Source: a virus
Virus record (IMG/VR): IMGVR_UViG_3300018009_000024
Span: 1 to 23,581 of that record
Length of the DNA stretch: 23,581 nt
Reading direction: 5' to 3' (one strand)
The notes under the pieces were generated by a model. That model made no database searches, was not told the origin of the DNA, and saw only the letters and a list, made by a program, of their open reading frames with translations. Positions 12,163 through 20,269 of this stretch are shown here, one piece after another (positions within the stretch are counted from its first letter, which is position 1; every line of letters starts with the position of its first letter). Position numbers and translations under genes: made by a program.

Positions 12163-13890
12163 ATGCTGCACGTCGGAAAAACCGCTGACGGGCGCGCGTT
12201 CACGCTTCCCTTGGACATCGTTACGCAGACCGTGGCGATCCTCGCCCGCCGCGGCGCGGGGAAGTCGTACACGGCCTCGGTCGTGGCCGAGGAGCTGCTG
12301 GCCGCGAAGCAGCAGGTGGTCGTCCTTGACCCGACCGGCGGATGGTACGGACTGCGGTCCTCGGCGGATGGCGCGAGCGACGGATTCCCGGTGCTGGTGA
12401 TCGGCGGAGATCATGGCGATATCCCGCTCGAGGAGGCGGCGGGCGAAATGCTCGCCGCGGCCATCGTGGAGAACCGCTTCTCGGCCGTGGTGGACGTATC
12501 GCTCTTCCGAAAGGGACAGATGCGCCGGTTCGTGACGCCGTTCCTGGAGTCGCTCTACCGCCTGAACCGCGAGCCGGTCCACCTGTTCATTGACGAGGCG
12601 GACGACGTTTGCCCGCAGCGGCCTTTCGGCGACGAGGCGCAGATGGTGGGCGCCGTGGAGGATGTCGTCAAGCGCGGGCGGAAGAAGGGCATCGGCTGCA
12701 CGCTGATCACGCAGCGGCCGGCGGACCTGGCGAAGCAGGTACTCACCCAGGTCGAGATGCTCGTGGCGATGCGGCTCTCGCACCCGCTCGACATGAAAGC
12801 GGTCATGGAGTGGATCAACGTCCACGCGGATCCCGACGAGGCGCAGGGGATGATGGAAAGCCTGCCCGGGCTGCCGACCGGCACGGCGTGGTTCTGGTCG
12901 CCGCTGATGGATCTGTTTTCGCGCGTCCAGGTGCGACAGCGCAAGACGTTCGACAGCGGGGCGACGCCGAAGCCGGGGCAGGCGGTCCGCGAGCCGAAGC
13001 GGATCACGAAGGTTGATGTTGCAGCCTTGGGCGAGAAGATCAAGGGTATGGCGGAGAAGGCGAAGGCAAACGATCCGAACGTCCTGAAGCGGCGCGTTGC
13101 GGAACTGGAGAGGCAGCTCAAGACGCTGCCAGCAGCGGCGCCAGCGAAAGTCGAGCGGGTTGAAGTGCCGGTCTGGACGACGAAGGACCGTGCCATGCTA
13201 CAGGATTGCAAGAACGCGATTCAAGAAGCGACGCCCCTGCTCATCGCGCTAGAACGCGCAATAACCCTCGCGGACTGCAAAGTGGCTATGCGCGGCGTTG
13301 CGATCTTTCCGCGTGCGAAATCGCACCCGCCGGCGGCGCCGCCTGCTGCCCGGGTCGCCGATCTCCGGCCATCCCGAACACCGGCGCAGCCTCATTTCAG
13401 CGGCCCCGCCGGCGACTGCGGCAAGCTCGGGCGCGCGCAGCGCATGATCCTGAGCGTCCTCGCGCAGCACGGCGCGAAGCGGAAGGTCCAAGTGGCCGTC
13501 ATGGCCGGCTATTCGGTCGGCGGCGGCGCATTCTGCAATGCCATCGGGTCGCTGGTCTCCGGCGGACTCGTCGTCCGCAACGGCGAGATGCTCGAAGCGA
13601 CGGCCGAGGGCGTCGCGGCATTGGGATCCGCGCCGGCACCGCTTCCGACCGGACACGACCTGATCGCGTACTGGATGGCGCAGCTCGGGAAGGCGGAGCG
13701 GGAAGTGCTCCAGGTCCTCACCTGCCGCTATCCGCAGCAGCTTACGAAGCAGGACATCGCCGAGGCGACGGAGTCGCACTACGCGCCGGACGGCGGCGCT
13801 TTCGGGAATGCGCTCGGCCGGCTTCGGACGCTGGAACTGATCGTCGGGCGCGGGATGATCTCGGCGAGTCCGCATTTGATGGAGGGATGA
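12163..13890 (+). CDS. HerA/FtsK-like ATPase with tandem C-terminal winged helices
   Basis: 575 residues. Walker A is ARRGAGKSYT (Lys34), and VVVLDPTGGWYGL (52-64) is the HerA/DUF87-type 'LDP.G' step. Walker B is VHLFIDEADD (Asp144, Glu145), and CTLITQRPADLAKQVLTQ is the sensor/motif C region. A probable coiled coil (about 305-330) and a Pro/Ala-rich linker (about 395-425) follow. The C-terminal 150 residues hold two similar winged-helix units: GGGAFCNAIGSLVSGGLV and DGGAFGNALGRLRTLELI mark the same position in each. HerA relatives are DNA-translocating hexamers that often work with a nuclease. Here the resolvase and two upstream PD-(D/E)XK nucleases are candidate partners, or it may serve DNA transport. 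GGAG precedes the ATG. Confidence 0.85.
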   Translation: MLHVGKTADGRAFTLPLDIVTQTVAILARRGAGKSYTASVVAEELLAAKQQVVVLDPTGGWYGLRSSADGASDGFPVLVIGGDHGDIPLEEAAGEMLAAAIVENRFSAVVDVSLFRKGQMRRFVTPFLESLYRLNREPVHLFIDEADDVCPQRPFGDEAQMVGAVEDVVKRGRKKGIGCTLITQRPADLAKQVLTQVEMLVAMRLSHPLDMKAVMEWINVHADPDEAQGMMESLPGLPTGTAWFWSPLMDLFSRVQVRQRKTFDSGATPKPGQAVREPKRITKVDVAALGEKIKGMAEKAKANDPNVLKRRVAELERQLKTLPAAAPAKVERVEVPVWTTKDRAMLQDCKNAIQEATPLLIALERAITLADCKVAMRGVAIFPRAKSHPPAAPPAARVADLRPSRTPAQPHFSGPAGDCGKLGRAQRMILSVLAQHGAKRKVQVAVMAGYSVGGGAFCNAIGSLVSGGLVVRNGEMLEATAEGVAALGSAPAPLPTGHDLIAYWMAQLGKAEREVLQVLTCRYPQQLTKQDIAEATESHYAPDGGAFGNALGRLRTLELIVGRGMISASPHLMEG

Positions 13891-13891
13891 C

Positions 13892-14332
13892 ATGGACGCG
13901 ATCACGTTGTGGCAGCCGTGGGCATCGCTGGTGATCATGCGCCTCAAGCCCATCGAGTCTCGCACACACGCCCGCTTTGCCAGCCTGAAAGGATGCCGGT
14001 TCGCAATCCATGCCGGAAAGCAGTTCGATTTCGACGCAGCGGAGATGATTTGCGAGGTGACACATGGCAATCTTCCGGCCGCCCTCGGCGCGACCTTTGC
14101 CGATGGACTGCGGCGACTGCGGAGTGAGCTCGCTTGGCCGAAGAGCGTTGTCCTCGGGACGGCATTTTGCTTGAACCATCGGCCACTCGGCGCGGCGGAT
14201 TCGGCTAAGGCGCTATGCGACTGTGTGAGGACGGCGCGCTGGGGCCTGATCCTTCGCGATGACATCGAGCGGTTCGATCCGCCGATCCCGTGTTCGGGGC
14301 ATCAGGGAATTTGGGAATGGGAGAGGCCATGA
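13892..14332 (+). CDS. ASCH domain protein
   Basis: 146 residues with the ASCH pattern: ITLWQPWASLVI at the start, KPIESRT, then CRFAIHAGKQF, a strand-rich centre (SVVLGTAFCLNHR), and GHQGIWEWE at the end. ASCH domains have a PUA-like fold and bind RNA or modified nucleosides; some (YqfB type) hydrolyse N4-acetylcytidine. Which activity applies here cannot be decided. It starts one base after the ATPase stop with GGAGGG upstream and overlaps the next gene as ATGA. Its place beside two DNA methylases may point to modified-base metabolism, but that is inference. Confidence 0.85.
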   Translation: MDAITLWQPWASLVIMRLKPIESRTHARFASLKGCRFAIHAGKQFDFDAAEMICEVTHGNLPAALGATFADGLRRLRSELAWPKSVVLGTAFCLNHRPLGAADSAKALCDCVRTARWGLILRDDIERFDPPIPCSGHQGIWEWERP

Positions 14333-14637
14333 CCGCGAAGCCGTGGCGGATGAAGCGTTTTTCCTCGCGCGAGATTCTCCAGGGGATCGAGTATGCCAAG
14401 TCCGGCGGTCAGGCCCTGCACGTCTGGAAGGGCTGCTGGCCGAATCCGAAACCTCGCTGCTTCAAGGACGGCGAGCCGTGGGGACATCTGCTTGATCAGG
14501 ATGCCGGCCGTTTGCTTCTCACGGCCCTTCATCTCGGCGTCAAGATGGTCAAGATATCCAATCCCGGAAAGCAGACGCAGCACGTTGACCTCTGCGGCAG
14601 GCCGCTGGAACGGGCGATGAAGGAGTGCAAACCATGA
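14329..14637 (+). CDS. Small phage protein, possibly DUF4031-like
   Basis: 102 residues. The part GEPWGHLLDQDAGRLLLTALHLGVKMVKISNPGKQTQHVDLCGRPLERAMK resembles the DUF4031 layout (H-L...D..EL...A..LG...F....HYDL) only loosely. The front contains WKGCWPNPKPRCFKDGE. No catalytic motif can be named. ATG 14329 overlaps the ASCH stop as ATGA, which I prefer over an in-frame start at 14290 inside the ASCH gene. Its stop overlaps the following ATG in the same way. Confidence 0.7.
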   Translation: MTAKPWRMKRFSSREILQGIEYAKSGGQALHVWKGCWPNPKPRCFKDGEPWGHLLDQDAGRLLLTALHLGVKMVKISNPGKQTQHVDLCGRPLERAMKECKP

Positions 14638-14993
14638 CCGAACCGAACATTGATCCTCGCGCTGCGGTACTGGAATACCTGACGCGCTGGAAGCATCTCG
14701 GCCCGCACACTAAAGGCGACATCGCCCAGGTGACCGGCCTCTCGACGCGCGAGGTCGAGGAGGCGATCCACGAGCTGCGCCACTCCGGCGAGCCGATTGT
14801 CGCGGGCGATAAAGGCTACCTCTGGACTGAAGACCCGCTAAAGCTCGATGAGTGTTTGGCCGCTCTGAAGCATCGCGCGGGGGAGATTCACGGGACGATT
14901 TCCGATCTTGAGGCGACCCGCGACCGGCTGCTGCGGAGTCGGGCGATTGAGCCGGGCGGACAGGCGCGGCTTTTTGCGGAGGCGAAGGCGTGA
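14634..14993 (+). CDS. Winged-helix-like small protein
   Basis: 119 residues. Residues 10-65 look like a winged helix-turn-helix (VLEYLTRWKHLGPHTKGDIA, then LSTREVEEAIHELRHSGEPIVAGDKGYLW with the wing). Residues 75-105 form a charged helix (LAALKHRAGEIHGTISDLEATRDRLLRS). Similar small proteins occur in phage early regions, and DNA binding is a reasonable guess. AAGGAG precedes ATG 14634, which overlaps the previous stop as ATGA. The end overlaps the radical SAM GTG start as GTGA. Confidence 0.75.
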   Translation: MTEPNIDPRAAVLEYLTRWKHLGPHTKGDIAQVTGLSTREVEEAIHELRHSGEPIVAGDKGYLWTEDPLKLDECLAALKHRAGEIHGTISDLEATRDRLLRSRAIEPGGQARLFAEAKA

Positions 14994-15838
14994 GGATCGC
15001 CCGCGTTTTTCCGCGATGGACGACAGCCACGCCGACCGACGATCTGGCCTTCGTCGGGTATCCCGACCTCTACACGCCGGACGTGGACCGCGTTTACATC
15101 AGCGTCGCGTTCACCTGGGATATGGAGGAGGCGGAAAAGCTGGCGTCGGCTTGGGAGAAGCGCGCGCCGGTAACGCTCGGCGGTCCGGCGCTCGGCCGGC
15201 GGTCCGAGGGATTTACGCCGGGGCAGTTCATCAAGCGCGGGTACACGATCACTTCGCGCGGCTGCCCCAACCGCTGCTGGTTCTGCGAGGCGTGGAAGCG
15301 CGAAGGGCCGGTCCGCGAACTGCCGATCATGGACGGATTCAACGTGCTGGACGACAACCTGCTCGCGTGCTCCCGGCGGCACATCGAGGACGTCTTTGCG
15401 ATGCTCGGCCGGCAGAAGCAACGCGCACGGCTGACCGGCGGGTTGGAGGCGCGACGGCTCGAGGACTGGCACGTCGAGCTGCTTGCGCGGCGGATGCCGG
15501 ATGTCGCGTTCCTGGCCTATGACACTGCGGACGACTGGGAGCCCCTTGTCGAGGCCGCTCGGAAGTTGAGGGCTGCCGGTTTGATTTCGGGCAAGCACCG
15601 CATTCGTGCCTACGTGCTCTGCGGTTGGCCGAAGAACGAGCGTTGCGGGAGATCGGCGGACACGATTCGCGCGGCGGACGAGCGCTGCCGGCGTGTCGCG
15701 CGGCTGGGGATCATGCCGGCGGCGATGCTATACGACAACGGCGTCCATGTGGATAAGAGTGACTGGCACGACTGGCGGTTCGCCTGGTCGGACCCGGCGG
15801 CGTGCGGGAAGCGCATGAAAGAGGAGGGGAAGGCATGA
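14990..15838 (+). CDS. Radical SAM family protein
   Basis: 282 residues. The [4Fe-4S] cluster motif is CPNRCWFC (Cys92, Cys96, Cys99), the CX3CX2C signature of radical SAM enzymes. The N-terminal 70 residues (VDRVYISVAFTWDMEEAEKLASAWEKRAPVTLGGPA) look like a shortened cobalamin-binding-type Rossmann domain, as in B12-dependent radical SAM proteins. FNVLDDNLLACSRRHIEDV follows the cluster, as usual in the barrel. The protein is short for the superfamily, so the barrel is partial or compact. The reaction is unknown. The start is GTG, overlapping the previous stop, with GGAGG upstream. It overlaps the DUF5131 gene by four bases; the pairing of two cysteine-motif proteins suggests a shared pathway such as base or tRNA modification. 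Confidence 0.85.
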   Translation: MRIARVFPRWTTATPTDDLAFVGYPDLYTPDVDRVYISVAFTWDMEEAEKLASAWEKRAPVTLGGPALGRRSEGFTPGQFIKRGYTITSRGCPNRCWFCEAWKREGPVRELPIMDGFNVLDDNLLACSRRHIEDVFAMLGRQKQRARLTGGLEARRLEDWHVELLARRMPDVAFLAYDTADDWEPLVEAARKLRAAGLISGKHRIRAYVLCGWPKNERCGRSADTIRAADERCRRVARLGIMPAAMLYDNGVHVDKSDWHDWRFAWSDPAACGKRMKEEGKA

Positions 15839-16599
15839 GCGGCAAGACAAAGATCGAATGGACTGAGGCGGCTTGGAATCCCATCACCGGCTGCTCTCCG
15901 GTCAGCGAGGGCTGCGAACATTGCTACGCGCAGCGGATGGCGCAGCGCCTCGCCGGCAGGTACGGCTACCCGAAAGCATATCCCTTCGCAGTGACGGTCC
16001 ACGACGACCGCATGGTAGAACCACTAAGTTGGAAAAAGCCTCGCCGGATATTCGTGTGCTCAATGGCCGACCTGATGCACGACAACGTCCCGGACATGGC
16101 CATACGCGACGTAATCGGTACGATCAAGGCGGCACCGCAGCACACGTTCCAGATCCTCACCAAGCGCCCGCGACGGCTGGAGGAGTGGGTGTGGCCGTCA
16201 AACGTCTGGCTCGGTGTGACCGCGGAGAATCAGCAGAGGGCTGACGAGCGCATACCGATACTGCTCACGCATCAGCATGCGTCGGTCCTCTTTGTTTCTA
16301 TCGAGCCGATGCTCGGGCCGATCACGCTGAAGCGCTACATCGGCGATCCGATGCCGCGGCCTTGGCCGGTCCTCGTTCACGCAGATGGTGGGACGCCTCC
16401 GCGCGGTCTGGACTGGGTAATCTGCGGCGCAGAGACCGGCCCCGGCGCGCGCCCGATGCACAACGTATGGGCGGACGATCTCTACAGGCAATGCAAAAAG
16501 GCCAGCGTCCCCTTTTTCTTCAAGAAGCAAACAGAGGGGCTTGGCGTTCTGGAGAAGGTGCTGGCGTGCCGAGAGATTCCTGGCGTGGAGTCGCAGTGA
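15835..16599 (+). CDS. Phage Gp37/Gp68 family protein (DUF5131)
   Basis: 254 residues with the family start KIEWTEAAWNPITGCSPVSEGCEHCYAQRMAQRL. Cys20, Cys27 and Cys30 (CX6CX2C) form the three-cysteine motif, thought to bind an iron-sulfur cluster in a radical SAM-like fold. Further family marks are RRIFVCSMADLMHD, FQILTKRPRRL, NVWLGVTAENQ, LFVSIEPMLGPI, WVICGAETGPGARPM, and FFFKK near the end. The family is common in phages and mobile elements; its reaction is not established as far as I know. ATG 15835 overlaps the radical SAM stop as ATGA. The nearest downstream gene is 94 bases away, the largest gap in this part of the operon. Confidence 0.92.
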   Translation: MSGKTKIEWTEAAWNPITGCSPVSEGCEHCYAQRMAQRLAGRYGYPKAYPFAVTVHDDRMVEPLSWKKPRRIFVCSMADLMHDNVPDMAIRDVIGTIKAAPQHTFQILTKRPRRLEEWVWPSNVWLGVTAENQQRADERIPILLTHQHASVLFVSIEPMLGPITLKRYIGDPMPRPWPVLVHADGGTPPRGLDWVICGAETGPGARPMHNVWADDLYRQCKKASVPFFFKKQTEGLGVLEKVLACREIPGVESQ

Positions 16600-16693
16600 T
16601 CGAGCGAAAAAGGAGTTGATCTTTCGCGCAAGGGATGGCTCAGTGTGGGCGCGGACGGCTGGATTCGACGGGACCGGCGCAGAAGGATGAACG

Positions 16694-17503
16694 ATGAGCG
16701 CGAAGGCGGAGAATGGCGGAAAGCAGTTCGTGGTCGACTTCTGGTTCAAGGAGTGGATGGTCGACGGCGCGCTGCGGGGAGCCGGACCTGTGGTCCGCGA
16801 TCGCTGGCATGATGCGCTCTGCCAGATGTGGCTGCACGACACGGACCGGAGGCGGGACACGATGGAGGGTTGGGCGAACGTCTGGGGCTGTCCGGTCGCC
16901 GAGGCGCGGGAGACCGTTCGCGTGATTGCGTTGAGGGACATTGGCTCTGTCACGCTTTGTCACGGTTACGTCACGCTGCGATGTCGGCGGCTGACGAGGA
17001 AGCTCAAAGAGCGCGCCCAGGCTAGAGATCGTCAACGTGCGCACCGTGAGGAGCGCGCGGTGTCACGCCCGTGTCACACGGGCACTGTGATATCACCTAT
17101 CACCACATCACCAGTTAACGTTAAATCACCTTCTGTTAAACGGACGTCTTTAAGGGCGCGGGAGGAAACGAAAGGTGAGATGAAAACTCCTCGTGAGCCG
17201 GTGAAGGGTGAAACGACAGGAACGAACTGGAAACGGGTGTGGAGTATTGTGGTCGACTGGTTTGTCGAACGGAAGGGAAAGGCGGCCGCTGAATGGACGA
17301 ATGCGCTGGCGTCCAAGAGAGGGACGCTGGAGGCGTTCAATCCGTTGATCGTCGTCGGTCATGTCATGGACGTCTACCACGCGAAGTCCAGGCCGCGGGA
17401 TGGACGGCAGGCGGCGGTGTGGGTGATGAGGCGATGTCAGAAGCACTACACGCCGGCGCACTATGACGACGCGAAGCGAGCGCTGGAAGGGATTGCATCA
17501 TGA
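16694..17503 (+). CDS. Phage replication initiator-like protein
   Basis: 269 residues. The N-terminal 90 residues (FVVDFWFKEWMVDGALRGAGPVVRDRWHDALCQMWLHD, then WANVWGCPVAEARETV) resemble the winged-helix start of phage replisome organiser and O-type proteins. A Thr/Ser/Pro/Lys-rich linker lies at about 125-175. The C-terminus (WKRVWSIVVDWFVERKGKAAAEWTNAL to RCQKHYTPAHYDDAKRALEGI) is a helical domain that may recruit helicase. No helicase or primase is seen in the window. An AAGGA element precedes ATG 16694. The DNA coding for the linker is AT-rich with repeats, as in lambda O, where the origin is inside the gene. It overlaps the terminase small subunit gene as ATGA. Assignment rests on architecture, not clear motifs. 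Confidence 0.6.
   Translation: MSAKAENGGKQFVVDFWFKEWMVDGALRGAGPVVRDRWHDALCQMWLHDTDRRRDTMEGWANVWGCPVAEARETVRVIALRDIGSVTLCHGYVTLRCRRLTRKLKERAQARDRQRAHREERAVSRPCHTGTVISPITTSPVNVKSPSVKRTSLRAREETKGEMKTPREPVKGETTGTNWKRVWSIVVDWFVERKGKAAAEWTNALASKRGTLEAFNPLIVVGHVMDVYHAKSRPRDGRQAAVWVMRRCQKHYTPAHYDDAKRALEGIAS
16949..17130. repeat. TCAC-type direct repeats and TTAACGTTAA palindrome, candidate origin
   Basis: Direct repeats in two groups: GTCACG at 16949, 16959 and 16970, then GTCACG 17062, GTCACA 17073, and ATCACC at 17092, 17099, 17107 and 17125. A perfect ten-base palindrome, TTAACGTTAA (17115-17124), lies among the last group. The stretch 17088-17155 is the most AT-rich part of this gene, while the surrounding DNA is GC-rich. 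This is the layout of a lambdoid origin (iterons then AT-rich DNA inside the initiator gene). Function is inferred. Confidence 0.45.
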
Positions 17504-18114
17504 GGCGACGCTGCAAAAAGCGACAATCTGTAGGTACTCCTGGGCGAGACTTCGGGCTTGAAGGTGTGCGTGGGCGGCGGCAAGATTCACAGACTTTGTT
17601 TGCCACAAAACGGTCGCTGAACGTACAGAAAATCGCGGCGCTCCTGGTGAATGGAAAAACGTCGTCAGCGATCATGTCGTGGGCCGTCAGTGACCGCGGC
17701 CTCGGTCTGTCGGAAGCGCAGGCCGGTCGTCTCATGCGTCAGGCGAAGAAACAGATTTCGCGCGACTCAAAATGGAGCCAGGAGGAAGAGCTCGGTCTGG
17801 CAGTCAGTCGTCTCCGCATGCTCTACGCGAAGGCGTTGTCAGCCGGTGACACCGCTGGCGCTTTTTCGATTCAGCGAGAGCTGAATTCACTGACGGGTCT
17901 TCGCGGGCGCGATGGCGATGGCAGCGACGGAAAACCGCCGCCCCACGACGATGGCGCAAGCCGAGAGTTGGCCGCGGCTCGAGCGCATCTTGCCGCCCTG
18001 AACCTCGGAGGCCCGGACGTTCCGGTGAGTGAGTTGGCGCGGTTGGCCGTCCAACGGATCGTGGAGTTGATGACCAGTGCGAATGAAGAAGGCAAGAAGT
18101 CCGGCAAACTATGA
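17500..18114 (+). CDS. Probable terminase small subunit
   Basis: 204 residues. Assignment is mainly from position directly before the large terminase and from a helical DNA-binding-like domain at about 40-85 (NVQKIAALLVNGKTSSAIMSWAV, then GLSEAQAGRLMRQAKKQI), followed by helices at 90-135 (LAVSRLRMLYAKALSAGDTAGAFSIQRELNSLTGL) suited to oligomerisation. A Gly/Asp/Pro-rich linker and a last helix (VSELARLAVQRIVELMTS) complete it. Small subunits recognise the packaging site and form rings on the DNA. ATG 17500 overlaps the replication gene stop; the end overlaps the large subunit start by 32 bases. Confidence 0.65.
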   Translation: MRRRCKKRQSVGTPGRDFGLEGVRGRRQDSQTLFATKRSLNVQKIAALLVNGKTSSAIMSWAVSDRGLGLSEAQAGRLMRQAKKQISRDSKWSQEEELGLAVSRLRMLYAKALSAGDTAGAFSIQRELNSLTGLRGRDGDGSDGKPPPHDDGASRELAAARAHLAALNLGGPDVPVSELARLAVQRIVELMTSANEEGKKSGKL

Positions 18115-20269
18115 GCGTCACAGGGCGGACGCCCGGGCGCGCATGGCCGCCAAGTCGGAGGCGGGCCGCGATATCGGCGAGATGCCGGCGGTCGTAAATC
18201 CGATGCGCAAAGCGCGCTGCGGCGCTTTGCTCCAGGCGTTCATCGAGAGCTACCTCCTGAAGATGTTCACGGTCCGCGGAGACCACTGGCCCTGGTCGGC
18301 AACACACCTGGAGGTCATGCGTCGCATCGAGGCCGTCGTGCGCTACGGCGATATGTTCGGCGTGGCCATGCCGCGCGGCGGCGGCAAGACCTCTCTCATC
18401 AAGGCGGGAACGTTGTGGGCGAGCCTCTTCGGCTTCAGGCGATGGGTCTGCGTTCTCGCCGCCACGGCGCCGAAGTCGGGGGCGATCATTCAGGATTTGC
18501 AGACCATCGTGGAAACCAATCCACTGCTCGCGGCGGATTTCCCGGAGGTCTGTTATCCCGTTCGCAAGCTGGAACGCATCGCTGGCCGGCAGCGCGGGCA
18601 GACATTCAGGCGGGAGCCGACGCGCATGGCCTGGAGCGTGAATGAAATCGTCCTCCCGAACATTCCCGGAAGCCGGTGCGCCGGCAGCATGGTCACGGCG
18701 ACCGGCCTCGAGGGTTCCGGCATCCGCGGCCAGGTGCGCGTGCTGGCCGATGGCACGCAGCTCCGGCCCGACCTGGTGTTCATAGACGATCCGCAGACGG
18801 ACGAGAGCGCGCATTCGGCGTTTCAGACCGACGATCGGCTGAAGTTGCTGGGCGGCGCGGTCCTCGAAATGGGGCCGCCTGGCGTCCCGCTCGCCGCTCT
18901 GATGGCCGTGACGGTGATCGAGAACGGCGATGTCGGCGATACGGTCCTGAAGGACCCGCGATGGAACGGAATCCGTTCGCCGATGCTCGTCAAGTTTCCC
19001 GTCCACATGAGCGCGACGCCCGCCGACATTCCTCACGCGGACCACTGGGACCGCTATGCCGACCTGCTGCGAAGCGGGCGAACTGATGACGCGACGGAGT
19101 TCTATGCGGCGCATCGGTGCCTTCCGGAGTGCGAGGGGATCCTCGACCGGCCGCGCCCTTGCCTGCCCTGCCCGATTCGCGCCGACTGCATGGACGCGGA
19201 CGCCATGGTCTCCTGGCAGCAGCGGAAATATCCCGCCGACCTTTCGCCGGTTCAGCACGCCATGGACCGGCACATTCGCAACCCGATCCTCTTCGCCGCC
19301 GAGATGCAGCAACAGCCGATCTCGGCACAAATGGCCGGCGCAAGGATCACGCCGGCGCAGGTGATCCAGCGGGTCAGCGGCCTTCCGATGTGCCACGTGC
19401 CTGCGGATGCGACGGTCATCACCGCCGGAGTCGACGTCCACGACGAGCTTCTCTACTGGGTCGTGTGCGCCTGGGAAGACGACTTCACCGGCCAGGTCAT
19501 TCAGTACGGCACGCTCCCCGAGCAGCCGGTGCGCTGGTTCCTGCAGGCCAGTCCGCCACGCCCGCTCTCGCGCGAGTTCCCCGGCCAGGACAAGGACGGC
19601 GTGATTCAGTCCGGCCTCGAGCGCCTGTGCGGCGTCATGCTCAAGCATGAGTTCGAGAAACACGCCGGCGGATCCGTGGCTTCGATGTCCATCGAGCAGA
19701 TGCTCGTGGACAGCGGCTACAAACCGACGCTCGTCTACAACGTGCGCCGGAAGCTCGCCAGCCCGATCATGCAGGCCTCGAAGGGCATGGCCCTGCGCGC
19801 AACGAACAAGCCGATCGCCTCCTTCCAGCGTAAGCGCGGATGGAAGTTCGGCGACGACTGGTACGTCCCCAGCGTCCGCGGCACGCGCGAGTACCCGCAC
19901 GTGTGCATTGACACCAACGCCTGGAAGAGCTTCGTCCATCGCGCATTGTCCGTCGCTCCGGGCACGCGCGGCGCCTTGACGCTCTACGGGACGCCGGTGA
20001 CTGCCGGCGACCATGAAGCGTTCGCGGAACAGGTCGCCGCCTCCGAGTACTTCACCGAGGTCTTCGCTCACGGCCGGGTCGTCAACGAGTACAAGCAGAT
20101 GCCGCATCGGCCCGACAACCACTGGTGGGACTGCCTGGTCCTGTGCGCGGTCGGCGCCTCGATGCGCGGCTGCAAGCCGCCGGTCCAGGCGAAAGCGGCT
20201 CAGCGGTCATCCGGCGGTCCGGCGAAGCGCCAGGTGAAGAGCCTTGCAGAAATGGCAGGAGCAACATGA
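18083..20269 (+). CDS. Terminase large subunit (GpA-like)
   Basis: 728 residues. ATPase: Walker A-like MPRGGGKTSLIK (96-107) and Walker B LVFIDDPQTDE (231-241). Nuclease: VITAGVDVHDE (Asp451) opens the RNase H-like domain, DSGYKP carries a second acidic residue, and RPDNHWWDC near the end carries the last, as in the GpA family. ILFAAEMQQQP before the nuclease is typical of large terminases. The enzyme cuts concatemers and pumps DNA into the prohead through the portal. An insertion near 346-370 has five cysteines (CLPEC, then CLPCPIRADC), a possible zinc site between the two domains. ATG 18083 and GTG 18077 are both possible starts; neither has a strong ribosome binding site, so coupling to the small subunit gene is likely. 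The stop overlaps the next ATG. Confidence 0.93.
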   Translation: MKKARSPANYERHRADARARMAAKSEAGRDIGEMPAVVNPMRKARCGALLQAFIESYLLKMFTVRGDHWPWSATHLEVMRRIEAVVRYGDMFGVAMPRGGGKTSLIKAGTLWASLFGFRRWVCVLAATAPKSGAIIQDLQTIVETNPLLAADFPEVCYPVRKLERIAGRQRGQTFRREPTRMAWSVNEIVLPNIPGSRCAGSMVTATGLEGSGIRGQVRVLADGTQLRPDLVFIDDPQTDESAHSAFQTDDRLKLLGGAVLEMGPPGVPLAALMAVTVIENGDVGDTVLKDPRWNGIRSPMLVKFPVHMSATPADIPHADHWDRYADLLRSGRTDDATEFYAAHRCLPECEGILDRPRPCLPCPIRADCMDADAMVSWQQRKYPADLSPVQHAMDRHIRNPILFAAEMQQQPISAQMAGARITPAQVIQRVSGLPMCHVPADATVITAGVDVHDELLYWVVCAWEDDFTGQVIQYGTLPEQPVRWFLQASPPRPLSREFPGQDKDGVIQSGLERLCGVMLKHEFEKHAGGSVASMSIEQMLVDSGYKPTLVYNVRRKLASPIMQASKGMALRATNKPIASFQRKRGWKFGDDWYVPSVRGTREYPHVCIDTNAWKSFVHRALSVAPGTRGALTLYGTPVTAGDHEAFAEQVAASEYFTEVFAHGRVVNEYKQMPHRPDNHWWDCLVLCAVGASMRGCKPPVQAKAAQRSSGGPAKRQVKSLAEMAGAT

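Noticed and set aside
10723-12825. A 700-codon open frame on the minus strand
   Set aside because: It is antisense to the well-recognised cytosine methylase and ATPase genes. The product is Arg/His/Leu-rich with no domain, as expected from GC-rich codon bias.
16661-16671. A second copy of the tmRNA 5' motif GGATTCGACGG
   Set aside because: No acceptor-stem partner or T-arm was found in the next 350 bases. It is probably a chance match, although an 11-base repeat in this window is unexpected.
16610-16690. A 24-codon frame starting at TTG behind GGAG in the gap before the replication gene
   Set aside because: It is too short to judge, with no recognisable feature; GGAG may be a remnant.
17804-20122. 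A 772-codon open frame on the minus strand
   Set aside because: It is antisense to the terminase genes, with low-complexity composition and no motif. The plus-strand terminase motifs are unambiguous.
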